From JAVBNU01 sp964617065 (GTDB lineage: Bacteria; Cyanobacteriota; Vampirovibrionia; Gastranaerophilales; Gastranaerophilaceae): a stretch of DNA of 34,724 nt. The notes under the pieces were generated by a model. That model was not told the origin of the DNA and did no database searches. It saw only the letters and a list, made by a program, of their open reading frames with translations. Below are positions 27,788-34,724 of the stretch, in pieces; within the stretch, counting starts at the first letter, position 1; each line of letters opens with the position of its first letter. The translations under genes and the position numbers were made by a program. The DNA lies in NCBI GenBank assembly GCA_964617065.1, contig CAZTVM010000007.1:1-34724 (forward strand), written 5' to 3'.

Positions 27788-29935
27788 ATGAACAAAATTT
27801 TGAAAAGAGACGGCGAAATTGTCGAGTTCAATTCCGCCAAAATTACAGACGCTATAAAAAAAGCGTCAGAAACTACAAAAGAATTTGACGCTAAGACTGC
27901 GCAAAAATTGACTAAAAATGTAATTAAAATTGTAAAAAATTACGTTAGACAAAAAGATACAAATTTAAAAGCGCCTACAATTGAAGAAATTCAAGATATA
28001 GTTGAAGAAGTCTTGTTATCTTCAGATTATAAGCAAACTGCGAAATCATATATTTTGTACAGAGAACAGCATTCAAAAATGCGTGATTTCGTCGCTACAT
28101 CAACTTCGTCAGTAGAAATGATTGATGACTATTTGAAGCAGCTCGACTGGCGAGTGAATGAAAACTCTAATATGGGCTATTCTATTCAAGGATTGAATAA
28201 TTATTTGGCTTCTAACATAAGCAAAACGTATTGGCTAAATAAAATTTATCCTAATGAGATTAAAAATGCGCATCAATGTGGCGATATTCACATTCATGAT
28301 TTGAATATTATTTCGACATATTGTGTTGGATGGGATTTAAAAGACCTGCTTTTAGAAGGCTTTAAAGGTGTTGAGGGTAAAGTTGAATCAGCCCCGCCAA
28401 AGCATTTGAGAACTGCGCTCGGGCAGATGGTTAATTTTTTGTACACAATGCAGGGTGAATCAGCAGGAGCACAAGCATTTTCGAATTTCGACACGTTATT
28501 GGCGCCATTTGTACGTTATGACGGATTGAACTACGAACAGGTAAAACAAGCGCTGCAAGAATTTATATTCAACATGAATGTGCCTACACGAGTAGGTTTT
28601 CAAACGCCATTTTCTAATGTCACTATGGATTTAGTGGTACCGAGTTACTATGCTGACCAATGTGTGATTATTGGTGGCGAAATGAAAGAAGAAACGTACA
28701 GTGATTTTCAGCCTGAAATGGATATGATAAATAAAGCGTTTTTTGAAGTAATGATGAAAGGTGATAATTCTGGCAGAGTCTTTACATTCCCTATTCCTAC
28801 ATATAATATTACAAAGAATTTCGACTGGGAAAACGAAAATCTCGAAGGACTTTGGGAAATGAGCGCAAAATACGGTATTCCTTATTTTTCAAACTTTATA
28901 AATTCTGATATGAACCCAGAAGACGCACGTTCAATGTGCTGTAGATTAAGAATCGACAATAGAGAGCTAGAATACCGTGGCGGTGGTTTATTCGGCTCAA
29001 ATCCATTGACTGGCTCAATCGGTGTTGTAACTGTTAATTTGCCTAAAATTGCTTTTCTGGCTAATAACAAAAAAGAATTTTTTGAACTTTTGAAAGAACG
29101 CATGATTTGGGCTAAAAATTCTCTGGAAATTAAAAGAAAATTGTTAGAAAAACTTACGGACCAGTATCTATACCCTTATACGAAATTTTATTTAAGAGAT
29201 ATAAAAGCTCGCTTCGGGGTTTACTGGAAAAATCATTTCTCTACTATCGGCTTAATCGGTATGAACGAAGCCTGCCTTAACTTGTTGAAAGTCAACATAG
29301 CAAATCCACTAGGTCTGGAATTTGCAAATGAAGTCATGGATTTTATGAGAGCTGAAATAGTTAAATTTCAAGAAGAAACAGGTAATAATTACAATCTCGA
29401 AGCGACTCCGGCTGAAGGCACAAGTTATAGACTAGCAAAACTCGACAAAGACAATTTGGTTTCTATTATTTGCGCAAATGACAAAGAATACTACGAAAAC
29501 AGCGCAAGCCCATACTACAGCAATTCCACACAATTACCTGTAAATTACACTGATGATTTATTTGAACTTTTAGACCACCAAGACAGCTTGCAAACAAAAT
29601 ATACAGGCGGCACTGTTGTCCATATCTTTGCAGGTGAAAGAATTTCTAATAATGCAACTATGAAAAATCTTGTGAAAAAAATCTGTGAAAATTATCATTT
29701 GCCTTATTTTACGTTCTCACCTACTTTTTCAACTTGTCCTAATCATGGATACTTAAAAGGTGAGCATCAAACATGCCCTAAATGTGGAGATGAATGTGAA
29801 GTGTATTCACGTGTCGTTGGCTACATACGTCCTATTAAACAATGGAATAAGGGTAAACAAGCTGAGTTTACAACGAGGAAAACTTTTAAAATAGATGAAG
29901 CAACTGAGGCTAAACAGGAATGTCTTTTGTCATAG
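27788..29935 (+). CDS. nrdD: anaerobic (class III) ribonucleoside-triphosphate reductase
   Basis: Glycyl-radical enzyme that reduces NTPs to dNTPs without oxygen. 715 aa. The N-terminal ATP-cone (1-95: ILKRDGEIVEFNSAKITDAI, EEIQDIVEEVL) provides allosteric control. The catalytic barrel includes HIHDL, SAGAQAF, NMNVPTRVGFQTPFSN and the MCCRLR segment. Near the C-terminus are the zinc cysteines (STCPNHGYLKGEHQTCPKCGDEC) and the radical loop RVVGYIRPIKQWNKGK with the radical Gly678. It is preceded by a cobalamin riboswitch and AAGGGAG, 6 bases from the ATG. It overlaps nrdG by 16 bases. Confidence 0.97.
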   Translation: MNKILKRDGEIVEFNSAKITDAIKKASETTKEFDAKTAQKLTKNVIKIVKNYVRQKDTNLKAPTIEEIQDIVEEVLLSSDYKQTAKSYILYREQHSKMRDFVATSTSSVEMIDDYLKQLDWRVNENSNMGYSIQGLNNYLASNISKTYWLNKIYPNEIKNAHQCGDIHIHDLNIISTYCVGWDLKDLLLEGFKGVEGKVESAPPKHLRTALGQMVNFLYTMQGESAGAQAFSNFDTLLAPFVRYDGLNYEQVKQALQEFIFNMNVPTRVGFQTPFSNVTMDLVVPSYYADQCVIIGGEMKEETYSDFQPEMDMINKAFFEVMMKGDNSGRVFTFPIPTYNITKNFDWENENLEGLWEMSAKYGIPYFSNFINSDMNPEDARSMCCRLRIDNRELEYRGGGLFGSNPLTGSIGVVTVNLPKIAFLANNKKEFFELLKERMIWAKNSLEIKRKLLEKLTDQYLYPYTKFYLRDIKARFGVYWKNHFSTIGLIGMNEACLNLLKVNIANPLGLEFANEVMDFMRAEIVKFQEETGNNYNLEATPAEGTSYRLAKLDKDNLVSIICANDKEYYENSASPYYSNSTQLPVNYTDDLFELLDHQDSLQTKYTGGTVVHIFAGERISNNATMKNLVKKICENYHLPYFTFSPTFSTCPNHGYLKGEHQTCPKCGDECEVYSRVVGYIRPIKQWNKGKQAEFTTRKTFKIDEATEAKQECLLS

Positions 29936-30612
29936 GCGGTTTGCAAAAATCTTCTTTAATTGACTATCCTGAAAAAATTTCTGCTGTAGTTTTCACCCAG
30001 GGCTGCAATTTCCGTTGCGGTTACTGCCACAACCCTGAACTGGCTAATTTACGTGAAATTACAGATTATGACACCTCGACTTTTTTAGAATTTTTAAAAA
30101 CTCGTAAAAACAAGCTTGACGGTGTCGTAATAACAGGTGGAGAACCTTGTTTACAATTAGGTTTAAAAGATTTTATAAAAGAAATTAAATCGATGAATTT
30201 TTTAGTGAAACTTGATACAAACGGCTCATTTCCTGAAAAATTGGAAGAATTGCTGAACGAAAATTTGCTTGATTACGTTGCTATGGATATAAAAGCGCCT
30301 CTTAAAAAATATTCTGAAATTACTACTGTCAATGTTGACACAAAAAAAATACAAAAAAGTATCAATTTATTAATAAATTCAAAAATTGATTATGAATTTA
30401 GAACTACCGTTGTAAAAAGTAAGTTAAATGAAGAAGATTTGCATAAAATTGGTCAACTTATAAATGGCTCAAAAAAATATTATCTCCAAAAATTTTTATA
30501 TACAAAAACTATTGACAATGCGTTTGCAAAAGAAAAAAGTTATACAGATTTCGAATTTGAAAAAATTATTTCAAATTTTAAAAAGTACATTGAGATTGTA
30601 GATGTACGGTGA
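29920..30612 (+). CDS. nrdG: anaerobic RNR-activating radical SAM protein
   Basis: Installs the glycyl radical on NrdD. 230 aa. Radical SAM motif CNFRCGYC (Cys29, 33, 36, CxxxCxxC) in TQGCNFRCGYCHNPEL, then GGEPCLQ (about 73-79), the SAM-binding GGE motif. The N-terminal IGGLQKSSLIDYPEKISAVVF is typical of NrdG-like activators, close to the pflA-related NrdG2 group. It starts inside the nrdD end, so the two are co-translated, and it ends before a long hairpin terminator. Confidence 0.94.
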   Translation: MSFVIGGLQKSSLIDYPEKISAVVFTQGCNFRCGYCHNPELANLREITDYDTSTFLEFLKTRKNKLDGVVITGGEPCLQLGLKDFIKEIKSMNFLVKLDTNGSFPEKLEELLNENLLDYVAMDIKAPLKKYSEITTVNVDTKKIQKSINLLINSKIDYEFRTTVVKSKLNEEDLHKIGQLINGSKKYYLQKFLYTKTIDNAFAKEKSYTDFEFEKIISNFKKYIEIVDVR

Positions 30613-30618
30613 AATGTC

Positions 30619-30665
30619 CACTAAAAAAGCCCTAAAATTATTTTTGAATTTTAAGGCTTTTAGTG
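30619..30665. terminator. convergent hairpin terminator between nrdG and rpsA
   Basis: Long imperfect stem CACTAAAA..AAGCC..AAAATT / AATTTT..GGCTT..TTAGTG, A/T-rich at both ends, 7 bases after the nrdG stop and 16 bases from the rpsA stop on the other strand. It can serve both. Confidence 0.75.
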
Positions 30666-30680
30666 AAAGTGAATAAAAAA

Positions 30681-31751
30681 TTATTTGTTTAAAACATCTC
30701 TCACGCTCAAAGCTATTCTGTGCTCTTGAGGTGTGAATTTTTTAATCATAACTTCGACTTCATCGCCTACATTGTAGATTTCGAAAGGATTAGCGTTATC
30801 AGGCTCCATTTCAGCTACAGGCAACAATGCTTCAACTCCGGGGAAAATATTGATAAATGCGCCGAAAGAAGTAAGTTTGTTGATTGTACCTTTTATAATT
30901 TGACCTTCTTCAAACTTATTTTCGATTTCTTCCCAAGGATTTTCGCCCATTCTTTTTAAGCTCAAACTAATTCTTTTCAAAGTAGTATCTATTTTCAAAA
31001 TACGGACTTCAATAGTATCGCCCAAAGTAAGCACGTCAGATGGGTGCTTAATTCTTTGCCATGAGATTTCAGAAATCGGTAACAAGCCATCAACACCGTT
31101 GATATCTACAAAAGCGCCAAAATCTGTAATTCTGACAATTTCGCCCTTAACTATTTGATTTAATTCTAAGTTCGATAAAACATTGTCTACAACTTGGTCA
31201 CGTTGTTCAGCGAGCACTTGACGTTGAGAGAATATTAATTTATTTTTCTTAGCGTCAGCTTCGAGAATTTTAACTTCAATTTCTTTGCCGATTAAACCAT
31301 CAAAAGGCATGCCAGTGCGTAATTGACTGGCAGGAATAAATCCACGAAGTTCTGCAACTTCGACGATAACACCACCTTTTACTAATGAAACTACATTAGC
31401 GAGAATTGAGTCATTGTTATTTTTAGCTTGTTGAAGTGTTTGCCAAGCTTGAGCGTAAGAAACTTTTTTCAGTGAAACGTAAATTTCATCGCTATCGACT
31501 TCTGCCTCTTTCAAGATATAGAAATCTTTTTTGTCGCCGACTCCTAACAATTCGTCTACTTTGCGTTCAGTTGAATTTGTAACTTCTCTATCTGGAAGTA
31601 TAGCTTCTACTTTAGCACCTATATCAACTAAGAAGTAGTTATTTTCACGTTTTACTACTGTACCTTCTACAACGTCTGCTACGTTGAACGTTTTGCTGAA
31701 AGAGTCGTTTAAAAGTCTTTCAAATTCATCTAATTGAGTTGTTTCTGTCAT
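30681..31751 (-). CDS. rpsA: 30S ribosomal protein bS1 (four S1 domains)
   Basis: RNA-binding ribosomal protein that helps mRNA docking. 356 aa with four S1 motifs at about 24-94 (EGTVVKRENNYFLVDIGAKVEAILP), 111-180 (ANVVSLVKGGVIVEVAELRGFIP), 197-265 (GEIVRITDFGAFVDINGVDGLLP) and 283-352 (GTINKLTSFGAFINIFPGVEALLP). E. coli S1 has six. AGAAAGGA precedes the ATG. The gap to ispH is 18 bases, so the two share a transcript. In Clostridia IspH and S1 domains occur fused in one protein; here they are separate neighbours. Confidence 0.93.
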   Translation of the reverse strand: MTETTQLDEFERLLNDSFSKTFNVADVVEGTVVKRENNYFLVDIGAKVEAILPDREVTNSTERKVDELLGVGDKKDFYILKEAEVDSDEIYVSLKKVSYAQAWQTLQQAKNNNDSILANVVSLVKGGVIVEVAELRGFIPASQLRTGMPFDGLIGKEIEVKILEADAKKNKLIFSQRQVLAEQRDQVVDNVLSNLELNQIVKGEIVRITDFGAFVDINGVDGLLPISEISWQRIKHPSDVLTLGDTIEVRILKIDTTLKRISLSLKRMGENPWEEIENKFEEGQIIKGTINKLTSFGAFINIFPGVEALLPVAEMEPDNANPFEIYNVGDEVEVMIKKFTPQEHRIALSVRDVLNK

Positions 31752-31769
31752 AATTTGTCCTTTCTGTTT

Positions 31770-32696
31770 TTAATATGTACTTAATTTACTAATTACTTTT
31801 TTTATAATGTATTCAGGTGTAGACGCTCCTGCAGTTATACCAATATTTTGGGCATGCTCAATAGCTTCTTTGTATAAATCTAGTTCACCATAATCTTCAA
31901 TATGCACGGTAGTAGTAATATTTTTAAGAATTTCAGCTAAATGAGTGGTATTAGCACTTTTTTTGCTGCCGACCACGACCATTAAATCAGAGTTTTCAGC
32001 CAACTCTTTGGCTTCTTTTTGGCGCAACGATGTTGACGCACAAATAGTGTTAAATATTTTTAATTCTTTAGTGATTGGAATTAAATAGTTTACGATATCT
32101 TTTAAAATTTCAATTCTTTGTGTAGTTTGCACAACTACACCGACTTTTGGGTGTGATTTTATAGTATCTTCAATTTTTTTAAGAGCAGAAACATCTTGTG
32201 TCACATAGACTGCCTCACTATAAAGCTGTGCATTTGCAGTAATCGCAACGACTTCAGGATGTTCAGGTTTTCCAATTATTATTACGAGAAAATCGTCTTT
32301 CGCCAATTCAATGGCTTTTTTCTGAACTTTTTTCACATCAGGACAAGTCAAATCGGCAATTTCACAGCCTGTTTTTTCAATTTCATTAAAAGTTTTCGGT
32401 GAAATGCCATGACTGCGAATTATACAAACTCCATTTTGAGGTTCACACTCTGAAACATCTTTTATTGTTTTTATTCCAAGACTTTCCAACTCGGAAATAA
32501 CTTGCGAATTGTGTATAAGCTCACCTAAAACTGAAATGCTTTTATCAGGATTTTTGAGTTTTAAGTCTTTTGTCGTTTCGACCGCACGCTTGACCCCATA
32601 ACAAAAACCGGCATGTTGAGCTAATATTATATTTTTATTTTTCTTTTTATCGGCTTGTGGTTTTTCAACTGAATTATTATCGTTCAGATTGTTCAC
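31770..32696 (-). CDS. ispH: 4-hydroxy-3-methylbut-2-enyl diphosphate reductase
   Basis: Last step of the MEP pathway, making IPP and DMAPP. 308 aa from GTG 32696. The three cluster cysteines are Cys32 (AGFCYGVKRAVE), Cys118 (DLTCPDVKK) and Cys219 (NTICASTSLRQ). SHGISPK at 95-101, HPEV near 147-150 and GASTPEYI near the C-terminus are all family motifs. The first 22 residues are Asn/Lys-rich and not conserved. The start is uncertain: AGGAA abuts the GTG, so a start a few codons in is possible. A good promoter lies about 46 bases upstream. Cotranscribed with rpsA. Confidence 0.94.
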   Translation of the reverse strand: MNNLNDNNSVEKPQADKKKNKNIILAQHAGFCYGVKRAVETTKDLKLKNPDKSISVLGELIHNSQVISELESLGIKTIKDVSECEPQNGVCIIRSHGISPKTFNEIEKTGCEIADLTCPDVKKVQKKAIELAKDDFLVIIIGKPEHPEVVAITANAQLYSEAVYVTQDVSALKKIEDTIKSHPKVGVVVQTTQRIEILKDIVNYLIPITKELKIFNTICASTSLRQKEAKELAENSDLMVVVGSKKSANTTHLAEILKNITTTVHIEDYGELDLYKEAIEHAQNIGITAGASTPEYIIKKVISKLSTY

Positions 32697-32741
32697 TTCC
32701 TATCGTATGAACTTACAAAGATTTCTCTTTGCTGTTCTACT

Positions 32742-32770
32742 TTTATAACACACACATTTTTTTATTACAA
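32742..32770 (-). promoter_or_regulatory. ispH-rpsA promoter
   Basis: Minus strand TTGTAA (32765-32770), a 17-base spacer and TATAAA (32742-32747). The leader contains a 6-bp hairpin with a TTTC/GAAA loop (32716-32731) before the start codon. Confidence 0.55.
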
Positions 32771-33015
32771 GTTATTGCACTAATTCATAACAACTAACAA
32801 CCAAAAAATTAAGGATTTAAAGCTTCTTAGAACAATTGTTTCATTATAAATGGTAATCTGCAAAGATATAAAAATATACATATTAACGTGCCTAGGTGTG
32901 TAATACTTAAAATATTTCAGCCACGTAGAATAACCTGTAGTCTAAAATAAAAAAGGAATGAAATGAGAGCTGATTTTTTTACATTCGGCTATTTGTCGCT
33001 AGTGTACCTTTTTGT

Positions 33016-33044
33016 TTGTATGTTCCTAGTAATTAGTTTATAAT
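33016..33044 (+). promoter_or_regulatory. promoter giving a probable leaderless start of the 46-aa gene
   Basis: TTGTAT (33016-33021), a 17-base spacer and a perfect TATAAT (33039-33044), exactly at -12 to -7 of the ATG at 33051. No ribosome site. Confidence 0.55.
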
Positions 33045-33050
33045 ATAGAA

Positions 33051-33191
33051 ATGACAGATAAAAAAGTTCAATCAAAAAAGAAAAAATATAATATAAAAAA
33101 CATGGGCGTAGATATAGACAAAAATGAGTATCAAGAAATTGTTTTGTCCAATTCAAACCACCCTGAAAACACATACAAAAAATATCGCTAG
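33051..33191 (+). CDS. 46-aa basic small protein
   Basis: Begins MTDKKVQSKKKKYNIKN: Lys-rich first 15 residues, then an acidic middle (GVDIDKNEYQEIV) and a polar end (NHPENTYKKYR). No known family. Real-gene support comes from a well-formed promoter directly abutting the ATG. It ends in TAG, 2 bases from the convergent fliI stop, with no terminator between, so its transcript probably runs antisense into fliI. Function unknown. Confidence 0.5.
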   Translation: MTDKKVQSKKKKYNIKNMGVDIDKNEYQEIVLSNSNHPENTYKKYR

Positions 33192-33193
33192 TA

Positions 33194-34510
33194 TTATAAT
33201 TTTGCAGCAAGCGTAAGTAATTTTTCAATTGTTTCGTCAAAATCGCATTTTTCAGAAGTAGATTGTTGCAAAAATTTATTAATTTCCCCAATATGCGCAA
33301 TTGCTTTATCTATTTGTGGGTCAGACCCCTTGACGTAAGCGCCTATGTTGATTAAATCTTCGTTGTTTTTATAAATAGCAAGGATATTTCTGATTTTAGA
33401 AGCCGCAGCTTTATGTTCTTTGTCTACCACGTCATTCATAACACGAGAAATACTTTGCAAAACATCAACTGCCGGATAATGATTTTTGTGCGCCAAATCA
33501 CGAGACAAAGAAATATGACCGTCCAAAATACTACGAACAGTATCAGAAATCGGCTCGTTAAAGTCATCACCTTCAACAAGCACTGTATAAAGTCCTGTAA
33601 TCGTTCCGTTCTCGTTGTTACCAGCACGTTCTAGAATTTTAGGCATAAGTGTAAAAACAGATGGTGTATAACCACGAGTCGCTGGTGGTTCTCCAATAGC
33701 TAATCCTACTTCTCGTTGAGCCATTGCAATTCTTGTCACACTGTCTAACATAAACAAAACATTTTTGCCTTGGTCTCTAAAATATTCTGCGATTGCTGTT
33801 GCGACGAATGCAGCTTTAATCTTTACAAGCGAAGGCATGTCAGAAGTAGCAACAACAACTACCGAGCGTTTCATTCCCTCAACGCCTAAAATACTTTCGA
33901 CAAACTCACGCACTTCTCGCCCACGTTCACCTATCAAGGCTAAGACATTCATATCCGCATCAGTATTTTTAGCCATCATCGCCAAAGTAGTACTTTTCCC
34001 GACCCCAGAGCCGGCAAATACCCCTAAACGTTGACCTTGTCCCAGCGTTGCAAATGCGTCTATTGCTTTTATCCCCAAAGATAATGGTGTGCGTATCAGC
34101 GCTCTGTCTAACGGATTAATTATATTGGCTTGCGTCGAATAAAATATTTGTGAATTAATTTCTCCTAACGAGTCCATCGGTCGCCCGAGAGCGTCTAAAA
34201 CCCTGCCTAATAACTGTGTTCCTACTTCGACTTTCATTGCCCCACCGGAATTTTTCACCAGTGCGCCAGGCTCGATACCGTCCATTGAACCTAATGGCAT
34301 CAACAAAATTTTGTTTTCTTTAAATCCTACTATTTCAGCCTGTATTGGTTTATCACTATTTTTTGTTGTAACATAGCACAAATCGCCGATACTGCCTTTC
34401 GGACCATCAGCTTCAATGATTAATCCGATAATTTGAGTGACTTTACCAATTTCTTTAATCGATTTGCTATTTTCAACGCATTTATAATAGTCTTGCAGTA
34501 TTTTCATCAT
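33194..34510 (-). CDS. fliI: flagellar/type III secretion ATPase FliI
   Basis: Peripheral ATPase that unfolds and feeds substrates to the flagellar type III export gate. 438 aa, the usual length. N-terminal beta-barrel (about 20-95), Walker A GSGVGKST at 167-174, GERGREVREF at 194-203, Walker B VLFMLDSVTR with Asp256, and RGYTPSVF. The C-terminal INIGAYVKGSDPQIDKAI is a FliI/YscN signature. FliI versus a non-flagellar SctN is not settled by this window; the adjacent FliH-like gene fits both. The start is one of two adjacent ATG codons (34510 or 34507) with no strong ribosome site, 7 bases after fliH. Confidence 0.92.
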   Translation of the reverse strand: MMKILQDYYKCVENSKSIKEIGKVTQIIGLIIEADGPKGSIGDLCYVTTKNSDKPIQAEIVGFKENKILLMPLGSMDGIEPGALVKNSGGAMKVEVGTQLLGRVLDALGRPMDSLGEINSQIFYSTQANIINPLDRALIRTPLSLGIKAIDAFATLGQGQRLGVFAGSGVGKSTTLAMMAKNTDADMNVLALIGERGREVREFVESILGVEGMKRSVVVVATSDMPSLVKIKAAFVATAIAEYFRDQGKNVLFMLDSVTRIAMAQREVGLAIGEPPATRGYTPSVFTLMPKILERAGNNENGTITGLYTVLVEGDDFNEPISDTVRSILDGHISLSRDLAHKNHYPAVDVLQSISRVMNDVVDKEHKAAASKIRNILAIYKNNEDLINIGAYVKGSDPQIDKAIAHIGEINKFLQQSTSEKCDFDETIEKLLTLAAKL

Positions 34511-34517
34511 TGCACCG

Positions 34518-34724
34518 CTAATTCATGTCTTCTTCTGAATATTTCACTAAATCATCTTCTGGAATAGCAAGTAATTTATTTGATAACTGTCCAATAATCT
34601 CATCAATTTGAGAAGAAATCCTTGCATCTACACGGCAATTAACAGACTCGACAATTGGACCGTCCGGCGTTGTAGAGTTGTCCTCTATAATCTTAACGTT
34701 TTCAAGTGAAAAAATCTTTTCTTT
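34518..34724 (-). CDS. fliH: FliH/SctL-like ATPase regulator, C-terminal fragment (N-terminus outside window)
   Basis: Last 68 codons of a frame entering from the right edge, ending TAG. The sequence ENVKIIEDNSTTPDGPIVES followed by VNCRVDARISSQIDEIIGQL matches the FliH/YscL C-terminal pattern (a strand with an acidic turn, PGG-like, then G/C-xxDA and an amphipathic helix) that binds the ATPase. Its position just before fliI supports this. A short acidic tail (IPEDDLVKYSEEDMN) ends it. Confidence 0.75.
   Translation of the reverse strand, partial: KEKIFSLENVKIIEDNSTTPDGPIVESVNCRVDARISSQIDEIIGQLSNKLLAIPEDDLVKYSEEDMN

Larger units (their letters stand above)
32697..33050. other. 354-base intergenic region
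   Basis: Contains the ispH promoter and leader hairpin (CAAAGA-TTTC-TCTTTG, 32716-32731) and the promoter of the 46-aa gene. Between about 32780 and 33000 I see no coding frame. A stretch from 32880 to 32985 is less AT-rich, with TCAGC / GCTGA arms (near 32920 and 32972) and a T run at 32975-32981; it might be a small RNA, but the evidence is too thin to call. Confidence 0.4.

Noticed and set aside
32880..32985. Possible 6S, SRP or tmRNA-like RNA in the gap before the 46-aa gene
   Set aside because: No conserved core of any of these RNAs could be found; only weak TCAGC/GCTGA pairing across a long loop.
32989..33300. A 103-codon minus-strand frame overlapping the end of fliI
   Set aside because: It runs through fliI coding sequence in another frame, has no ribosome site and a composition typical of a shadow frame.
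1..34724. CRISPR arrays, insertion sequences, prophage or tRNA genes
   Set aside because: No regularly spaced repeats, transposase frames, integrase, terminal inverted repeats or tRNA-like cloverleaves were seen by reading both strands.

Overview
The window reads as a chromosomal stretch of an AT-rich, anaerobic, fermentative bacterium. The best guess is a gut-type non-photosynthetic cyanobacterial relative (Melainabacteria/Vampirovibrionia, Gastranaerophilales-like). Several things point that way. YidC carries a large extra loop between its second and third core membrane helices, which I recall from cyanobacterial YidC. The window encodes an oxygen-sensitive class III ribonucleotide reductase, a four-subunit 2-oxoacid:ferredoxin oxidoreductase and IspH of the MEP pathway. 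Several proteins carry short Asn-rich N-terminal tails with an aromatic residue (NITFK, QTNFG, QTNFS). The assignment is inference; no rRNA or tRNA gene is present to test it.

Layout. 1-883 (minus, cut by the window edge): stand-alone OLD-type TOPRIM protein. 962-2404: putative papain-like cysteine peptidase. 2527-4642: yidC-queA, overlapping by 8 bases. 4725-4916 (minus): rpmB. 5093-6079: thioredoxin and a YkgJ-type cysteine-cluster protein. 6104-10081: polA, a small secreted protein and coaE. 10064-11262: two low-complexity orphan proteins around a 437-base AT-rich gap, which holds a candidate small RNA and operator-like repeats. 11338-14093 (minus): korABCD. 14224-15363 (minus): ftsZ. 15505-24820 (minus): a long co-directional run of TPR protein, cimA, glmS (interrupted by an in-frame amber codon), a 56-aa protein, gatA, an exported TPR/NHL protein, a histidine kinase and a receiver protein. 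24912-25997 (minus): a tandem pair of paralogous two-helix membrane proteins. 26201-26911: unknown Cys-containing protein. 26931-27584 (minus): DUF4145/HEPN-like protein with a membrane anchor. 27690-30612: cobalamin riboswitch and nrdD-nrdG. 30681-32696 (minus): ispH-rpsA. 33051-33191: 46-aa protein. 33194-34724 (minus): fliI and the end of fliH.

How it fits together. Most genes are housekeeping: membrane insertion, tRNA modification, replication/repair, CoA, division, isoleucine precursor via citramalate, amino sugars, tRNA amidation, dNTPs, isoprenoids and ribosomal S1. Redox metabolism is anaerobic. Class III RNR sits behind a B12 riboswitch, which suggests a switch to a B12-dependent RNR encoded elsewhere when B12 is plentiful.

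The points most worth a second look are: (1) four genes lacking a Shine-Dalgarno sequence, each with a -10-like hexamer exactly at -12 to -7 of the ATG, suggesting leaderless mRNAs; (2) glmS split by one in-frame UAG; (3) the paralogous two-helix membrane pair; (4) the lone OLD-type TOPRIM protein; (5) the papain-like candidate; (6) a shared TTWACA-N4-TTTACA direct repeat upstream of two orphan genes; (7) a CU-rich small RNA candidate; (8) PolA with its proofreading site changed to the corresponding amides. No CRISPR array, insertion sequence or tRNA was seen.
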